Source of the DNA: Candidatus Dormiibacterota bacterium
GTDB taxonomy: Bacteria; Chloroflexota; Dormibacteria; Dormibacterales; Dormibacteraceae
Direction: 5' to 3'
NCBI GenBank assembly: GCA_003151935.1
Contig: PLYZ01000012.1
Coordinates: forward strand, 321 to 36,886
Length of the DNA stretch: 36,566 bases
Part shown: piece by piece, positions 23,395 to 30,263 of the stretch
Layout: each line of letters opens with the position of its first letter
Numbering within the stretch: position 1 is the stretch's first letter
Notes under the pieces: generated by a model
Database searches by the model: none
Seen by the model: the letters and a program-made list of their open reading frames with translations, nothing else
What the model was told of the DNA's origin: nothing
Position numbers and translations under genes: made by a program

Positions 23395-24950
23395 GGAAAC
23401 GACGCCGGGTCGTATCGCGTCAGTGCGGTGGGCCTTGTTCCGTCCGCATTCATCAGCCAGACCTGGTTGCCGCTGACGAACGCGATCTGATGCCCGTCCG
23501 GTGATGGGACCGGCGCCGAGAGGTCCACGTTCGGGTCCGCCGGCAGGGCGGATCCGGAGGTCAAAGCGGCGGGGGGAGCGACGATGTTGACCACGAAAGC
23601 TCTGTGGGAGGTGCCGCTTGCCGACTGGGTGGCCGCCGCGAAGACGAGGTGGGTCGAGTCCGGAAGCCAGGCTGGGGGCCCGAGGTCTCCGGAGGCCACC
23701 GTCGTCGTGCTGCCTGATCCGGTCAGGTTCTTGACCTGAAGGCTCGCCGTCCCACCCTCGTCACGGAGATATGCGATGCGGTTTCCTGACGGCGCCCAGC
23801 TGACGTCGGACACCGCACCCGTGTCGACCGCAAGCTGGTAGCGCGCGCGCAGGCCGACGTCGTAGCCCCAGACCTTGTTCGGTGCGAGCGCGCCCTGCAC
23901 GTAAGCGATCCTCAATCCGGTGGGTGCGACCGTGGCCTGCGCCACGTCGGTGGCGATCGCCTCGTCCACCCCGTCAGCCGACTGTCGATGCAAGACCCCG
24001 GCGTCGTCGATGTACGCGTATCCCATGCCCGAGGCGAGAATGGCCGCCCACGTGCCTTTGAAGGTGAGCTGCACGGCGCCGCTGCCGGGTACGAACTGGG
24101 ACCAGGACTCGCCGTCGCCCTGGATCAGAAGACTCTCGCCGCCTGGCGACCAGCTGAACGAGTGCACCGGGGTGTTGTTGAACAGCTGGCGCGGGAAGGC
24201 TGTCTCATTGACCATCCACAATCCACCCGGGGCGCCGCCCGCACCGTCGGTGGCGAAGGCGAGCCAGCCATTCAGCGCCTGCTGAGAACCTGTCGTGAAA
24301 CGAATCGTCTGATCGCGGCCAAGCTGATTGCCGTCGATATCGAGAGCCGCTGTGTTGACCGACACCTCGTACGTCGTATTAGGGGCCAGGAGCTGAGAGG
24401 GGGCGATGACGGCTCGACGGCCATCCGCGGGGTCCAGCCGCACGTCGAACGGGATGCTGGGGTTGAAGGTGACGGCCGACCGCAGACTCGTCGCGTTCAT
24501 CTCGCGCGTGAAGGCGAGGTCGATATATGCGGCGGGGTCGACACCGGTGTCGGTGTCGGAGGGGGTCGAGTTCGCGAGATTGGGAGGGCCCTCGGTCACG
24601 AAGGACCAGTGGTGGCGCAGCGAGTAGGTGTTGCCCGCCAGGTCTCGATATCCCGCCTCGAGCACGACCTCGTACGTGGTGCTCGCCAGCAGTGTGGGGT
24701 GGTCGTAAACGAGCTGGCTCGCGCTTTCCCAGTGCACGCTGCCGTTGGACGCGGGGCTGAGGTGCAGCCGGCTCTCCACGGACGCCTGATCGACGGCGTG
24801 GTCGAACGCGATCCTGATCGGAGCGGCGGTCGAGACATCGATCGCGCCGCGTTGCGGCGAGTAGTCGACGATCTGAGGGGGATTGCCGGCGCAGGCGGTG
24901 AGCGGGAGCATCAGCGCCAAGGAGCCGATGGCTAAGGCGATCCTGCGCAT
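23358..24950 (-). CDS. Lipoprotein with Ig-like (Big_5) domains and PD40/TolB-like beta-propeller repeats
   Basis: From ATG 24950 the protein has 530 residues. A lipoprotein signal (ALAIGSLALMLPLTAC) ends in a lipobox with cysteine. Two Big_5-type domains follow, about residues 28-125 and 130-230, with repeated phrases such as TTYEVVLEAG and NTTYEVSVNT. The second half holds WD40-like PD40 repeats (FSWSPGGESLLIQGDG, VSWAPSGNRIAYLRDEGG, PVPSPDGHQIAFVSGNQVWL). It is likely extracytoplasmic and may bind protein or carbohydrate; no catalytic motif is evident. The frame stays open upstream into the DUF4388 gene, but that part has no domain character and I leave it out. No strong ribosome binding site is visible. 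Confidence 0.85.
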   Translation of the reverse strand: MRRIALAIGSLALMLPLTACAGNPPQIVDYSPQRGAIDVSTAAPIRIAFDHAVDQASVESRLHLSPASNGSVHWESASQLVYDHPTLLASTTYEVVLEAGYRDLAGNTYSLRHHWSFVTEGPPNLANSTPSDTDTGVDPAAYIDLAFTREMNATSLRSAVTFNPSIPFDVRLDPADGRRAVIAPSQLLAPNTTYEVSVNTAALDIDGNQLGRDQTIRFTTGSQQALNGWLAFATDGAGGAPGGLWMVNETAFPRQLFNNTPVHSFSWSPGGESLLIQGDGESWSQFVPGSGAVQLTFKGTWAAILASGMGYAYIDDAGVLHRQSADGVDEAIATDVAQATVAPTGLRIAYVQGALAPNKVWGYDVGLRARYQLAVDTGAVSDVSWAPSGNRIAYLRDEGGTASLQVKNLTGSGSTTTVASGDLGPPAWLPDSTHLVFAAATQSASGTSHRAFVVNIVAPPAALTSGSALPADPNVDLSAPVPSPDGHQIAFVSGNQVWLMNADGTRPTALTRYDPASFPYSCRALAWTRA

Positions 24951-24973
24951 TCGGCTGCTACCTACAACTTGAG

Positions 24974-25010
24974 TCCCACCCTCACCGGAAATCCCCCTGA
25001 AGGGGGAGGG
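24974..25010. repeat. REP-like palindromic intergenic element
   Basis: The 37-base segment contains a near-perfect hairpin CCCCCT-GA-AGGGGG (24993-25006), flanked by CCACCCTCACCGG and GAGGG. It lies in the 62-base spacer between the DUF4388 stop and the lipoprotein start. A related CTCTCCCC-GAA-GGGG element occurs at 32433-32458, suggesting a dispersed repeat family. Confidence 0.5.
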
Positions 25011-25012
25011 CA

Positions 25013-26551
25013 TTAGAGGTGCGACTTGAGCCGGGCCCTCATCTCCTGGGCGAGCTGTTCGAGCCGCGAGGAATCCACGAAGAGCAGCGAGATGCTCGGG
25101 ATCTGGTCGATCGCTGTTTCCACGCCGCCGAGCGACGGATCGGCCGCGCCGAGTATGTCTTTCACCTTGCGCGCCCGGTTGCCCAGGGCGTCTTCCGCCA
25201 TCGCCTGCAGTTCCGCGACGATGGTCGCCCAATCGAGCTGCGGTCCGGATGACTGTGGCGGCGTGGTCGGCGCGACCTGCACCGAGGGCGGTGTAGGTTG
25301 CGTGTAGTTGGAATAGCCGCCGGTCGGGATCTGCGCGGTCGGCGGCTCGGCGGGCATGACCGGCATCGTCGGGTTGGTCGGAATGACGGGCTCGGGCGCG
25401 GCCGCCACCGGGGGCGCCGGGGGCATTGGCGCGGCGACCTGCGAGCCGCGCGAGCCCCGCAGCCCGCCCACGATCTCGTCGACATCGAGGGGTGGATGCT
25501 TCACGGCGTCGGCCGATTTGACCTCGATCATCGCCGCGGGGTCGTCGCAGAGCGCAAGCGCCCGGTCGGGCTTGTCGGAAATGTCCCGGGATTCGCTGGT
25601 GTAAGCGCCGGCGAGCTCGCCGTCGGCAAGGATGATCACGCCGGTGCCACCCGTCGAGCGGATCATCACGCTGCCGCTCAACTTGCGGTCGCTGAGGAAC
25701 TTGAGAAGCGCCTTCATGTCCACCCAGGCCGCGTACAGCTCGGTGTACATCGGCCTGGAAACAGTCAGCTCGTAAAGGCCGTCGATCAGCTCCGGCGAGA
25801 GTCCCACCACGTCCAGCACCCCGTGGCCGCTCGTCACGTCGTCGTTGAACCGCTGCAGCGCCTGCTTGCCGAGCACGAGACTGCCGGCGTCCGCGGCCCC
25901 GTCGTACAAGCACTCGAGCGCCGACCCCTCGCGGAACAGGATCAGTCCCGAGGCTTCGTCGGTCAGCAAGCGCACGTAGCCCGTGTAGCCCTCCTTTTCG
26001 AGGGTCGTGATCAGGCGCGGGAAATCCACGAACGACGTTTTGAGGGAGTCGTAGATGATCTGCCCCGCGGGAACGGGGATAGGTTCGCGACCGTGCTTCG
26101 GCTGCGGGCGGTGCTTCACGCCGCGTCTCGGCTGGGGTGCTTCCACCTTTCTCTCCGGTTCAACATGATCTCTGCGATCAACCCGTGCCTCGATCCTCTC
26201 CGCCTTGGCCTCGACCTGGGCCGCGGGCTCGGCAGCGCCCGGCACGTTGGGCGCTGACTCAGCAGTCTGGACCAACTCCGAGATGCCGGCTTTGACCGAT
26301 TCGTCGGCCGGCAGCTTGGCTTTGGCGTCAAACTCGAAATCGCCCCTGGTCCAGTGAAGGGCGGAGACGACGGCGTCGTCGCCTGCCTTTCCATCGCTCT
26401 GGGCGTGGAAAAGGTGGCCGAACAGAAAATAAAGCGAGGCCGACTGTCCGTTCCCATTGCGGACGGTAAGGGTACCTGTGGAGCGCTCGCCTTGAGCAGC
26501 CTCCAGAAGTGATCGAAGGGAACTTTCGGCCAGTGAGCCGTGCGATTGCAA
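25013..26551 (-). CDS. DUF4388 domain protein with central sensor-like region
   Basis: The product of about 512 residues begins with a DUF4388 domain (SLAESSLRSLLEAAQGERST, SASLYFLFGHLFHAQSDG, DAVVSALHWTRGDFEFDAKA), a module found in signalling and gliding-type proteins. After a charged linker, a second related fold occupies roughly residues 175-370 (FPRLITTLEKEGYTGYVRLL, GLILFREGSALECLYDG). A proline-rich linker follows, and then a helical C-terminal segment. It is predicted cytoplasmic. TTG 26551 has AGGAG eight bases upstream; TTG 26557 is closer to the site and less well spaced. Function is unknown, and its nearest neighbours are divergent. Confidence 0.8.
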   Translation of the reverse strand: MQSHGSLAESSLRSLLEAAQGERSTGTLTVRNGNGQSASLYFLFGHLFHAQSDGKAGDDAVVSALHWTRGDFEFDAKAKLPADESVKAGISELVQTAESAPNVPGAAEPAAQVEAKAERIEARVDRRDHVEPERKVEAPQPRRGVKHRPQPKHGREPIPVPAGQIIYDSLKTSFVDFPRLITTLEKEGYTGYVRLLTDEASGLILFREGSALECLYDGAADAGSLVLGKQALQRFNDDVTSGHGVLDVVGLSPELIDGLYELTVSRPMYTELYAAWVDMKALLKFLSDRKLSGSVMIRSTGGTGVIILADGELAGAYTSESRDISDKPDRALALCDDPAAMIEVKSADAVKHPPLDVDEIVGGLRGSRGSQVAAPMPPAPPVAAAPEPVIPTNPTMPVMPAEPPTAQIPTGGYSNYTQPTPPSVQVAPTTPPQSSGPQLDWATIVAELQAMAEDALGNRARKVKDILGAADPSLGGVETAIDQIPSISLLFVDSSRLEQLAQEMRARLKSHL

Positions 26552-26681
26552 GAGCAATTCTCCTGAGATCGGCCCAGCCCGATCGGGGGATTAAGAGAAA
26601 GTTAGTATAGATATCGAGATTAGATCCGCGCGCTCGGAGCCGCCAGACCTACCGCTTGCGCCCAAGCCTACGCCCGCGCGG
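26552..26681. promoter_or_regulatory. Divergent promoter region between DUF4388 and histidine phosphatase genes
   Basis: The stretch 26591-26625 is markedly A/T-rich and contains TAGTATAGAT, which could serve as a -10 element for the plus-strand gene. I see no convincing -35 partner. AGGAG for the minus-strand gene lies at 26560-26564. Confidence 0.35.
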
Positions 26682-27308
26682 TTGATCCTCGTTCGCCACG
26701 GGCAGTCCACCTGGAATCGCGAACATCGCATCCAGGGCCAGCTCGATCCTCCCCTCTCCGGCGAGGGCCGGCGGCAGGCCGAGCTGCTCGGGCGCCGGCT
26801 TGCCGGCCGCCGGTTCACGGGCTTTTTTGCGAGTGACCTGAAGCGTGCCTTCGAGACCGCCGAGGCGATCGGCTCGGCGATCGGCCTTGACCCTGAGCCC
26901 CGCCCCGCCCTCCGCGAGATCTACCTCGGAGAGTGGGAGGGTCTGCGCACCGAGGAGATCGCCCAGAGGTTTCCCGAAGCGTGGGCGAGATGGAACGACG
27001 AGCCGGACTGGGACGTCGTGCCTGGCGGGGAAGGAGCCGATCGGTTCGAAACCCGCGTCGTGGCCGCGCTGGACGCAATTCTCGAGGGCCATTCGCATGG
27101 AGACCTGCTGGTGGTCACCCACGGTGGCGTCATCCAGGTCGCGCTGCATCGCGCGGTCGGCCGCCCGAGTCACGGGCTCTTCCCCTTCAAGATCCAGAAC
27201 GCATCCATCTCGCTGATCGAGCATCCCGATGGCCGGATGGTCATCGCCGGCTCCAACGACATCGCTCACCTTGAGCCGGCACTCGTCACCGAACCAGGCC
27301 CGGGATGA
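26682..27308 (+). CDS. Histidine phosphatase (phosphoglycerate mutase) family protein
   Basis: The 208-residue frame has the RHG motif LVRHGQSTWNREHRIQGQLD with the catalytic histidine, the acid/base region LREIYLGEWEGLRTEEIAQR, and the second histidine in VVTHGGVIQVALHRAV. This fits the dPGM-like phosphatase group, which includes alpha-ribazole phosphatase and broad-specificity phosphatases, so the substrate is not certain. TTG 26682 lies only a few codons before the motif and has no ribosome binding site. The frame continues upstream to a TAA at 26592 with no ATG, GTG or TTG, so the true start may be a rarer codon. The stop overlaps the next start by four bases. Confidence 0.88.
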   Translation: MILVRHGQSTWNREHRIQGQLDPPLSGEGRRQAELLGRRLAGRRFTGFFASDLKRAFETAEAIGSAIGLDPEPRPALREIYLGEWEGLRTEEIAQRFPEAWARWNDEPDWDVVPGGEGADRFETRVVAALDAILEGHSHGDLLVVTHGGVIQVALHRAVGRPSHGLFPFKIQNASISLIEHPDGRMVIAGSNDIAHLEPALVTEPGPG

Positions 27309-28276
27309 TGAGTGAGGCTTCGCGGTGGGACGGCGAGCTCGAAGAGCGAAGCTCACCCGCTCCCCTTCTGCAGTCGTGGGCCTGGGGAGAAGTCCAGGCG
27401 CGCGCGGGATGGAGTGTCGAGAGGGTCCGCCTCAAAGGCGGCGCTATGGCAAGTGTCCAGGTGCGCTCGGTGGGCCCGGCGCGTGAGGCGTACATCCCAC
27501 GCGGTCCCGTGCCGGCGACCGGGGAAGCCGTCGACGCGCTCGTGGAATGGGCACGGGACGCCAGGATGGCCCGCCTGCTCGTGGAACCAGAAGGGCCGAC
27601 GGCTCTCGAGGAAGCGCTGTCAGAACGGCGGTTTGCCGCGACCGCGCCGACGCAGCCGCAGCACACCCGCATCATCGAGCTGCGTCCTCCTGGCGAGCTA
27701 CTGAAGAGCTTCCGGCACGGGCGTAGGTACAACATCCGCGCGGGCCTGCGTCGCGGTGTGGTCGTCAAGGAAGGCAAGGACGCAGCCGAGCTGGGGCGCC
27801 AATCGGCTGCGGTCGAGCGGCGCGAGTCGATCCATCTGCCGGACCGCGGCTACTACGCGCTTTTGCTCGAGCTCTTGCCCTGGTGTCGCACCTACGTCGC
27901 CTACCAGGAGGCCGCCGATGAGGCGCTCGCCACAGTCCTGGTCGCTCGCCATGCCGGCCGCGCCTACAGCCTGTTCGCGGGACGCAGCGGCGCTCATCCT
28001 GAGCTGATGGGCAACGACCTCGCCTGGTGGTCTGCGATCAGCTCCGCCGCGGAGGCCGGCTGCCGGGACTTCGACCTCTGGGGCGTGCCGCCTCCTGGCG
28101 CCGGGCCGGACCATCCCTGGCACGGTCTGGGCTTCTTCAAGTCCGAGTTCGGAGGCGAGGAGGTGACCTATCCCGGAGCCTGGGAGCTGGTGCTTTCGGG
28201 AGCTGGGGCGAAGCTCATCGCCCTCGAAAAGAAGTCACGAGCCTACGTTCGTGGGCTGAAACGCAACATCTCCTAA
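27305..28276 (+). CDS. FemAB/FemX-like aminoacyltransferase
   Basis: The 323-residue protein has two tandem GNAT-like halves, as in FemX and lipid II:glycine glycyltransferases. Features are LQSWAWGEVQARAGWSVERV, the YIPRGPV strand, RIIELRPPGELLKSFRHGRR, YNIRAGLRRGVVVKEG and GCRDFDLWGVPPPGAG, with GLGFFKSEFGGEEVTYPG near the end. These enzymes add amino acids from aminoacyl-tRNA to lipid II, forming the peptidoglycan cross-bridge, though exported-lipid relatives exist. ATG 27305 overlaps the preceding phosphatase gene by four bases. It fits a Lys/Orn-type wall, consistent with the altered MurE downstream. Confidence 0.88.
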   Translation: MMSEASRWDGELEERSSPAPLLQSWAWGEVQARAGWSVERVRLKGGAMASVQVRSVGPAREAYIPRGPVPATGEAVDALVEWARDARMARLLVEPEGPTALEEALSERRFAATAPTQPQHTRIIELRPPGELLKSFRHGRRYNIRAGLRRGVVVKEGKDAAELGRQSAAVERRESIHLPDRGYYALLLELLPWCRTYVAYQEAADEALATVLVARHAGRAYSLFAGRSGAHPELMGNDLAWWSAISSAAEAGCRDFDLWGVPPPGAGPDHPWHGLGFFKSEFGGEEVTYPGAWELVLSGAGAKLIALEKKSRAYVRGLKRNIS

Positions 28277-28301
28277 CAATCCTTCAAATCGGTTAGGATT
28301 G
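28271..28301 (+). promoter_or_regulatory. Overlapping inverted repeats covering the ribosome binding site of the response regulator
   Basis: CAATCCT (28277-28283) pairs with AGGATTG (28295-28301) across an 11-base loop. Alternatively, TCCTAAC (28271-28277) pairs with GTTAGGA (28292-28298). Both right arms include the AGGA (28295-28298) placed eight bases before GTG 28307. Formation of either stem would hide the ribosome binding site. It could also be a DNA operator. Confidence 0.55.
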
Positions 28302-28306
28302 GAAAA

Positions 28307-29026
28307 GTGGCTGCGGTAGCGGATTCTTCTCGGAAAGTCCTGATCGTCGACCCGGACGCCGCGACGCGCCGGGAGGTGCGCGCCGCGTGCGAGCAGGACG
28401 GTTACCAGGTGCTCGAGGCCGATGGGGCCGGTGACGCGCTGCGCCAGGTCGAGCAGTCACATCCCAGCCTCGTCCTGCTGGAGGTCACGCTCCCCGACGG
28501 CGCGGGCTTCGACGTATGCAGGGAGCTGCGCAAGGTGGATCCTGCCGTGCCGGTGATCATGATGAGCGCTCGCTCCGAGGAGATCGACGTCGTCGTCGCC
28601 CTGGAGATCGGAGCGGACGACTACGTGGGCAAGCCGCTGCGTTTGCGCGAGCTGGTGGCTCGCATGACTGCCCACCTGAGGCGCACGCGCCTCGAGTCGG
28701 CCGAGGCCATGCGCAGCCGGCTCGAGTTTCGCGACCTCGTGATCGACGTCAACGAGCGGCGGACGTACAAGTCGGGCAAGGAGGTGGAGCTCACCCACAC
28801 GGAGTTCGACCTGCTGACGTTTCTCGCGAGCAACGCGGGCAAGGTGTTGAGCCGCGAAAAGATCCTGAACTCGATCTGGGGCTATGAGTACCCGATCGAG
28901 ACCCGCGTGATCGACGTGCACATTCGCAACCTGCGACGGAAGATAGAAAGTCAGCCCTCGCATCCTTATTACATCCTGGCCGTCCCGGGCATCGGCTACC
29001 GGTTCACCAACGCCCGGCCGGCTTGA
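28307..29026 (+). CDS. OmpR-family response regulator with Glu at the phospho-acceptor position
   Basis: The 239-residue protein has a receiver domain (about 1-125) and a C-terminal winged-helix DNA-binding domain with VELTHTEFDLLTFLASNAGK, REKILNSIWGYEYPIETRV and VDVHIRNLRRKIE. Two receiver positions are altered. The phospho-acceptor, normally Asp in LLDLMLPD, is Glu59 (LVLLEVTLPDG; codon GAG 28481-28483). The acidic pair is D15-P16 (LIVDPDAA) rather than two acids. The switch serine S87 and lysine K109 (DDYVGKPL) are kept. Such an acceptor cannot be phosphorylated normally and may mimic the active state. No sensor kinase is adjacent. GTG start follows the hairpin above; the 3' end overlaps folK by 23 bases. 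Confidence 0.93.
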   Translation: MAAVADSSRKVLIVDPDAATRREVRAACEQDGYQVLEADGAGDALRQVEQSHPSLVLLEVTLPDGAGFDVCRELRKVDPAVPVIMMSARSEEIDVVVALEIGADDYVGKPLRLRELVARMTAHLRRTRLESAEAMRSRLEFRDLVIDVNERRTYKSGKEVELTHTEFDLLTFLASNAGKVLSREKILNSIWGYEYPIETRVIDVHIRNLRRKIESQPSHPYYILAVPGIGYRFTNARPA

Positions 29027-29432
29027 TAGGGGTATTTACCCCAAGCTCCCGAAGCGATTCGCGCACGAAGTCCCGCTCGCCTATGCGCGGGTGTGGGATC
29101 ACGAGGTCGCGCTGTTTCAGCCGCTGATCCCCGAACAGCAGTATGTCGACGTCGATGACGCGAGGCCCCCAGCGCGGAGCCCCCTTGCGCCCTCCTTCGG
29201 CCTCGACTTCTTTGGCCGCTTTCAACAATTGGCGGGGCGTACCGAGCCAGTCCACCTCGACGGCCTGGTTCAAGAAGCGCGGCTGGTCGACGACGCCCCA
29301 TGGCTCGGTCTCGATGACCCGGCTTTGACGCAGGATGCGCGCTCCTTTTTGACGCAGCCGCCTGCGCGCGGCGCTCAGGTTGCGGGAACGCCTTCCGAGG
29401 TTCGAGCCAAGGCCCAGGTAAGCCGTCGTCAA
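29004..29432 (-). CDS. folK: 2-amino-4-hydroxy-6-hydroxymethyldihydropteridine pyrophosphokinase (HPPK)
   Basis: The 142-residue enzyme transfers pyrophosphate from ATP to hydroxymethyldihydropterin in folate synthesis. It has the N-terminal YLGLGSNLGRRSRNLSAARR, IETEPWGVVDQPRFLNQAVE and the metal-binding GPRVIDVDILLFGDQ, then VIPHPRIGERDFV. Length is slightly short but complete. ATG 29432 overlaps the folP stop by four bases, so folP-folK are co-translated. folB is not visible. The tail overlaps the convergent response regulator gene. Confidence 0.95.
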   Translation of the reverse strand: MTTAYLGLGSNLGRRSRNLSAARRRLRQKGARILRQSRVIETEPWGVVDQPRFLNQAVEVDWLGTPRQLLKAAKEVEAEGGRKGAPRWGPRVIDVDILLFGDQRLKQRDLVIPHPRIGERDFVRESLRELGVNTPIKPAGRW

Positions 29433-30238
29433 CGCATGCGGTCGGCGATCCGGACCACGCGCGTCATCTCTCGCACGTCGTGAACGCGGACGACGTCGGT
29501 CCCGCGCAGGATCGCGGCGGTCACGGTGGCGGCCGTGCCCTCGATTCGCTCGTCGACCGGCAGATCCAGGGCCTTGCCGATGAACGATTTACGCGACGTT
29601 CCGATCAGAATCGGTTGACCCAGCTCGCGCAGCTCTTCGAGTCGCCGCATGACGACCCAGTTGTCCTCCGCGGTCTTGCCGAAGCCGATCCCGGGATCGA
29701 TGAGCACTCGCTCGCGCGGCACGCCGGCTCCCAGTCCACGATCGATCGAGTCGCGGAGGAATCGCTTGATCTCGTCCATCAGGTCGCCTGAATAGTCCGT
29801 CCCGTCCTGGTTGTGCATCACGACCAGCGCGCAGCCCCTGCTTGACGCGAGCTGGGCCAGAGCCGGCGAGCGCGTCAAGCCCCAGATGTCGTTGAGCATC
29901 GTGGCGCCGGCCGCAACCGCCGCTTCCGCCACCTCGAGCTTGTAGGTGTCGATCGAGATCGGGACCTCTGTCTCACGCACGAGTCGGGCGATGACCCCTT
30001 CGGTGCGCGCGATCTCCTCGCCGGTGCTGATCGGCTGGTGGCCGGGGCGGGTCGACTCGCCTCCCACGTCGAGCATGTCCGCACCCTCGCGCATCATGCG
30101 CACTCCCTGCGACACAGCGCGCTCTTCATCCGAACCGAGGCCGTCACCGCTGAAAGAGTCGGGCGTTACGTTGATGATCCCCATCACGTAGGTCCGCGAG
30201 CCCCACTCGAACCTCCGCCCACCGATGTCGGCGATCAT
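29429..30238 (-). CDS. folP: Dihydropteroate synthase
   Basis: From ATG 30238 the protein has 269 residues, a normal length. It has the pterin-binding TIM barrel motifs VMGIINVTPDSFSGDGLG, DMLDVGGESTRPGHQPIS, ATMLNDIWGL, VLIDPGIGFGKTAEDNW, PILIGTSRKSFIGK and the final VVRVHDVREM. The enzyme joins p-aminobenzoate to the pterin pyrophosphate made by FolK. The open frame continues to 30334, but that extension lies across the divergent murE start and has no family match. Start-to-start distance from murE is 25 bases, so the divergent promoters must overlap the gene ends. Confidence 0.95.
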   Translation of the reverse strand: MIADIGGRRFEWGSRTYVMGIINVTPDSFSGDGLGSDEERAVSQGVRMMREGADMLDVGGESTRPGHQPISTGEEIARTEGVIARLVRETEVPISIDTYKLEVAEAAVAAGATMLNDIWGLTRSPALAQLASSRGCALVVMHNQDGTDYSGDLMDEIKRFLRDSIDRGLGAGVPRERVLIDPGIGFGKTAEDNWVVMRRLEELRELGQPILIGTSRKSFIGKALDLPVDERIEGTAATVTAAILRGTDVVRVHDVREMTRVVRIADRMR

Positions 30239-30263
30239 CCGCCGATTATGCTGCCCACCAGCA

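Noticed and set aside
24951-25913. N-terminal extension of the lipoprotein ORF (frame open to 25913)
   Set aside because: The extension lies inside the DUF4388 gene in another frame and has no domain; a lipoprotein signal at 24950 marks the real start.
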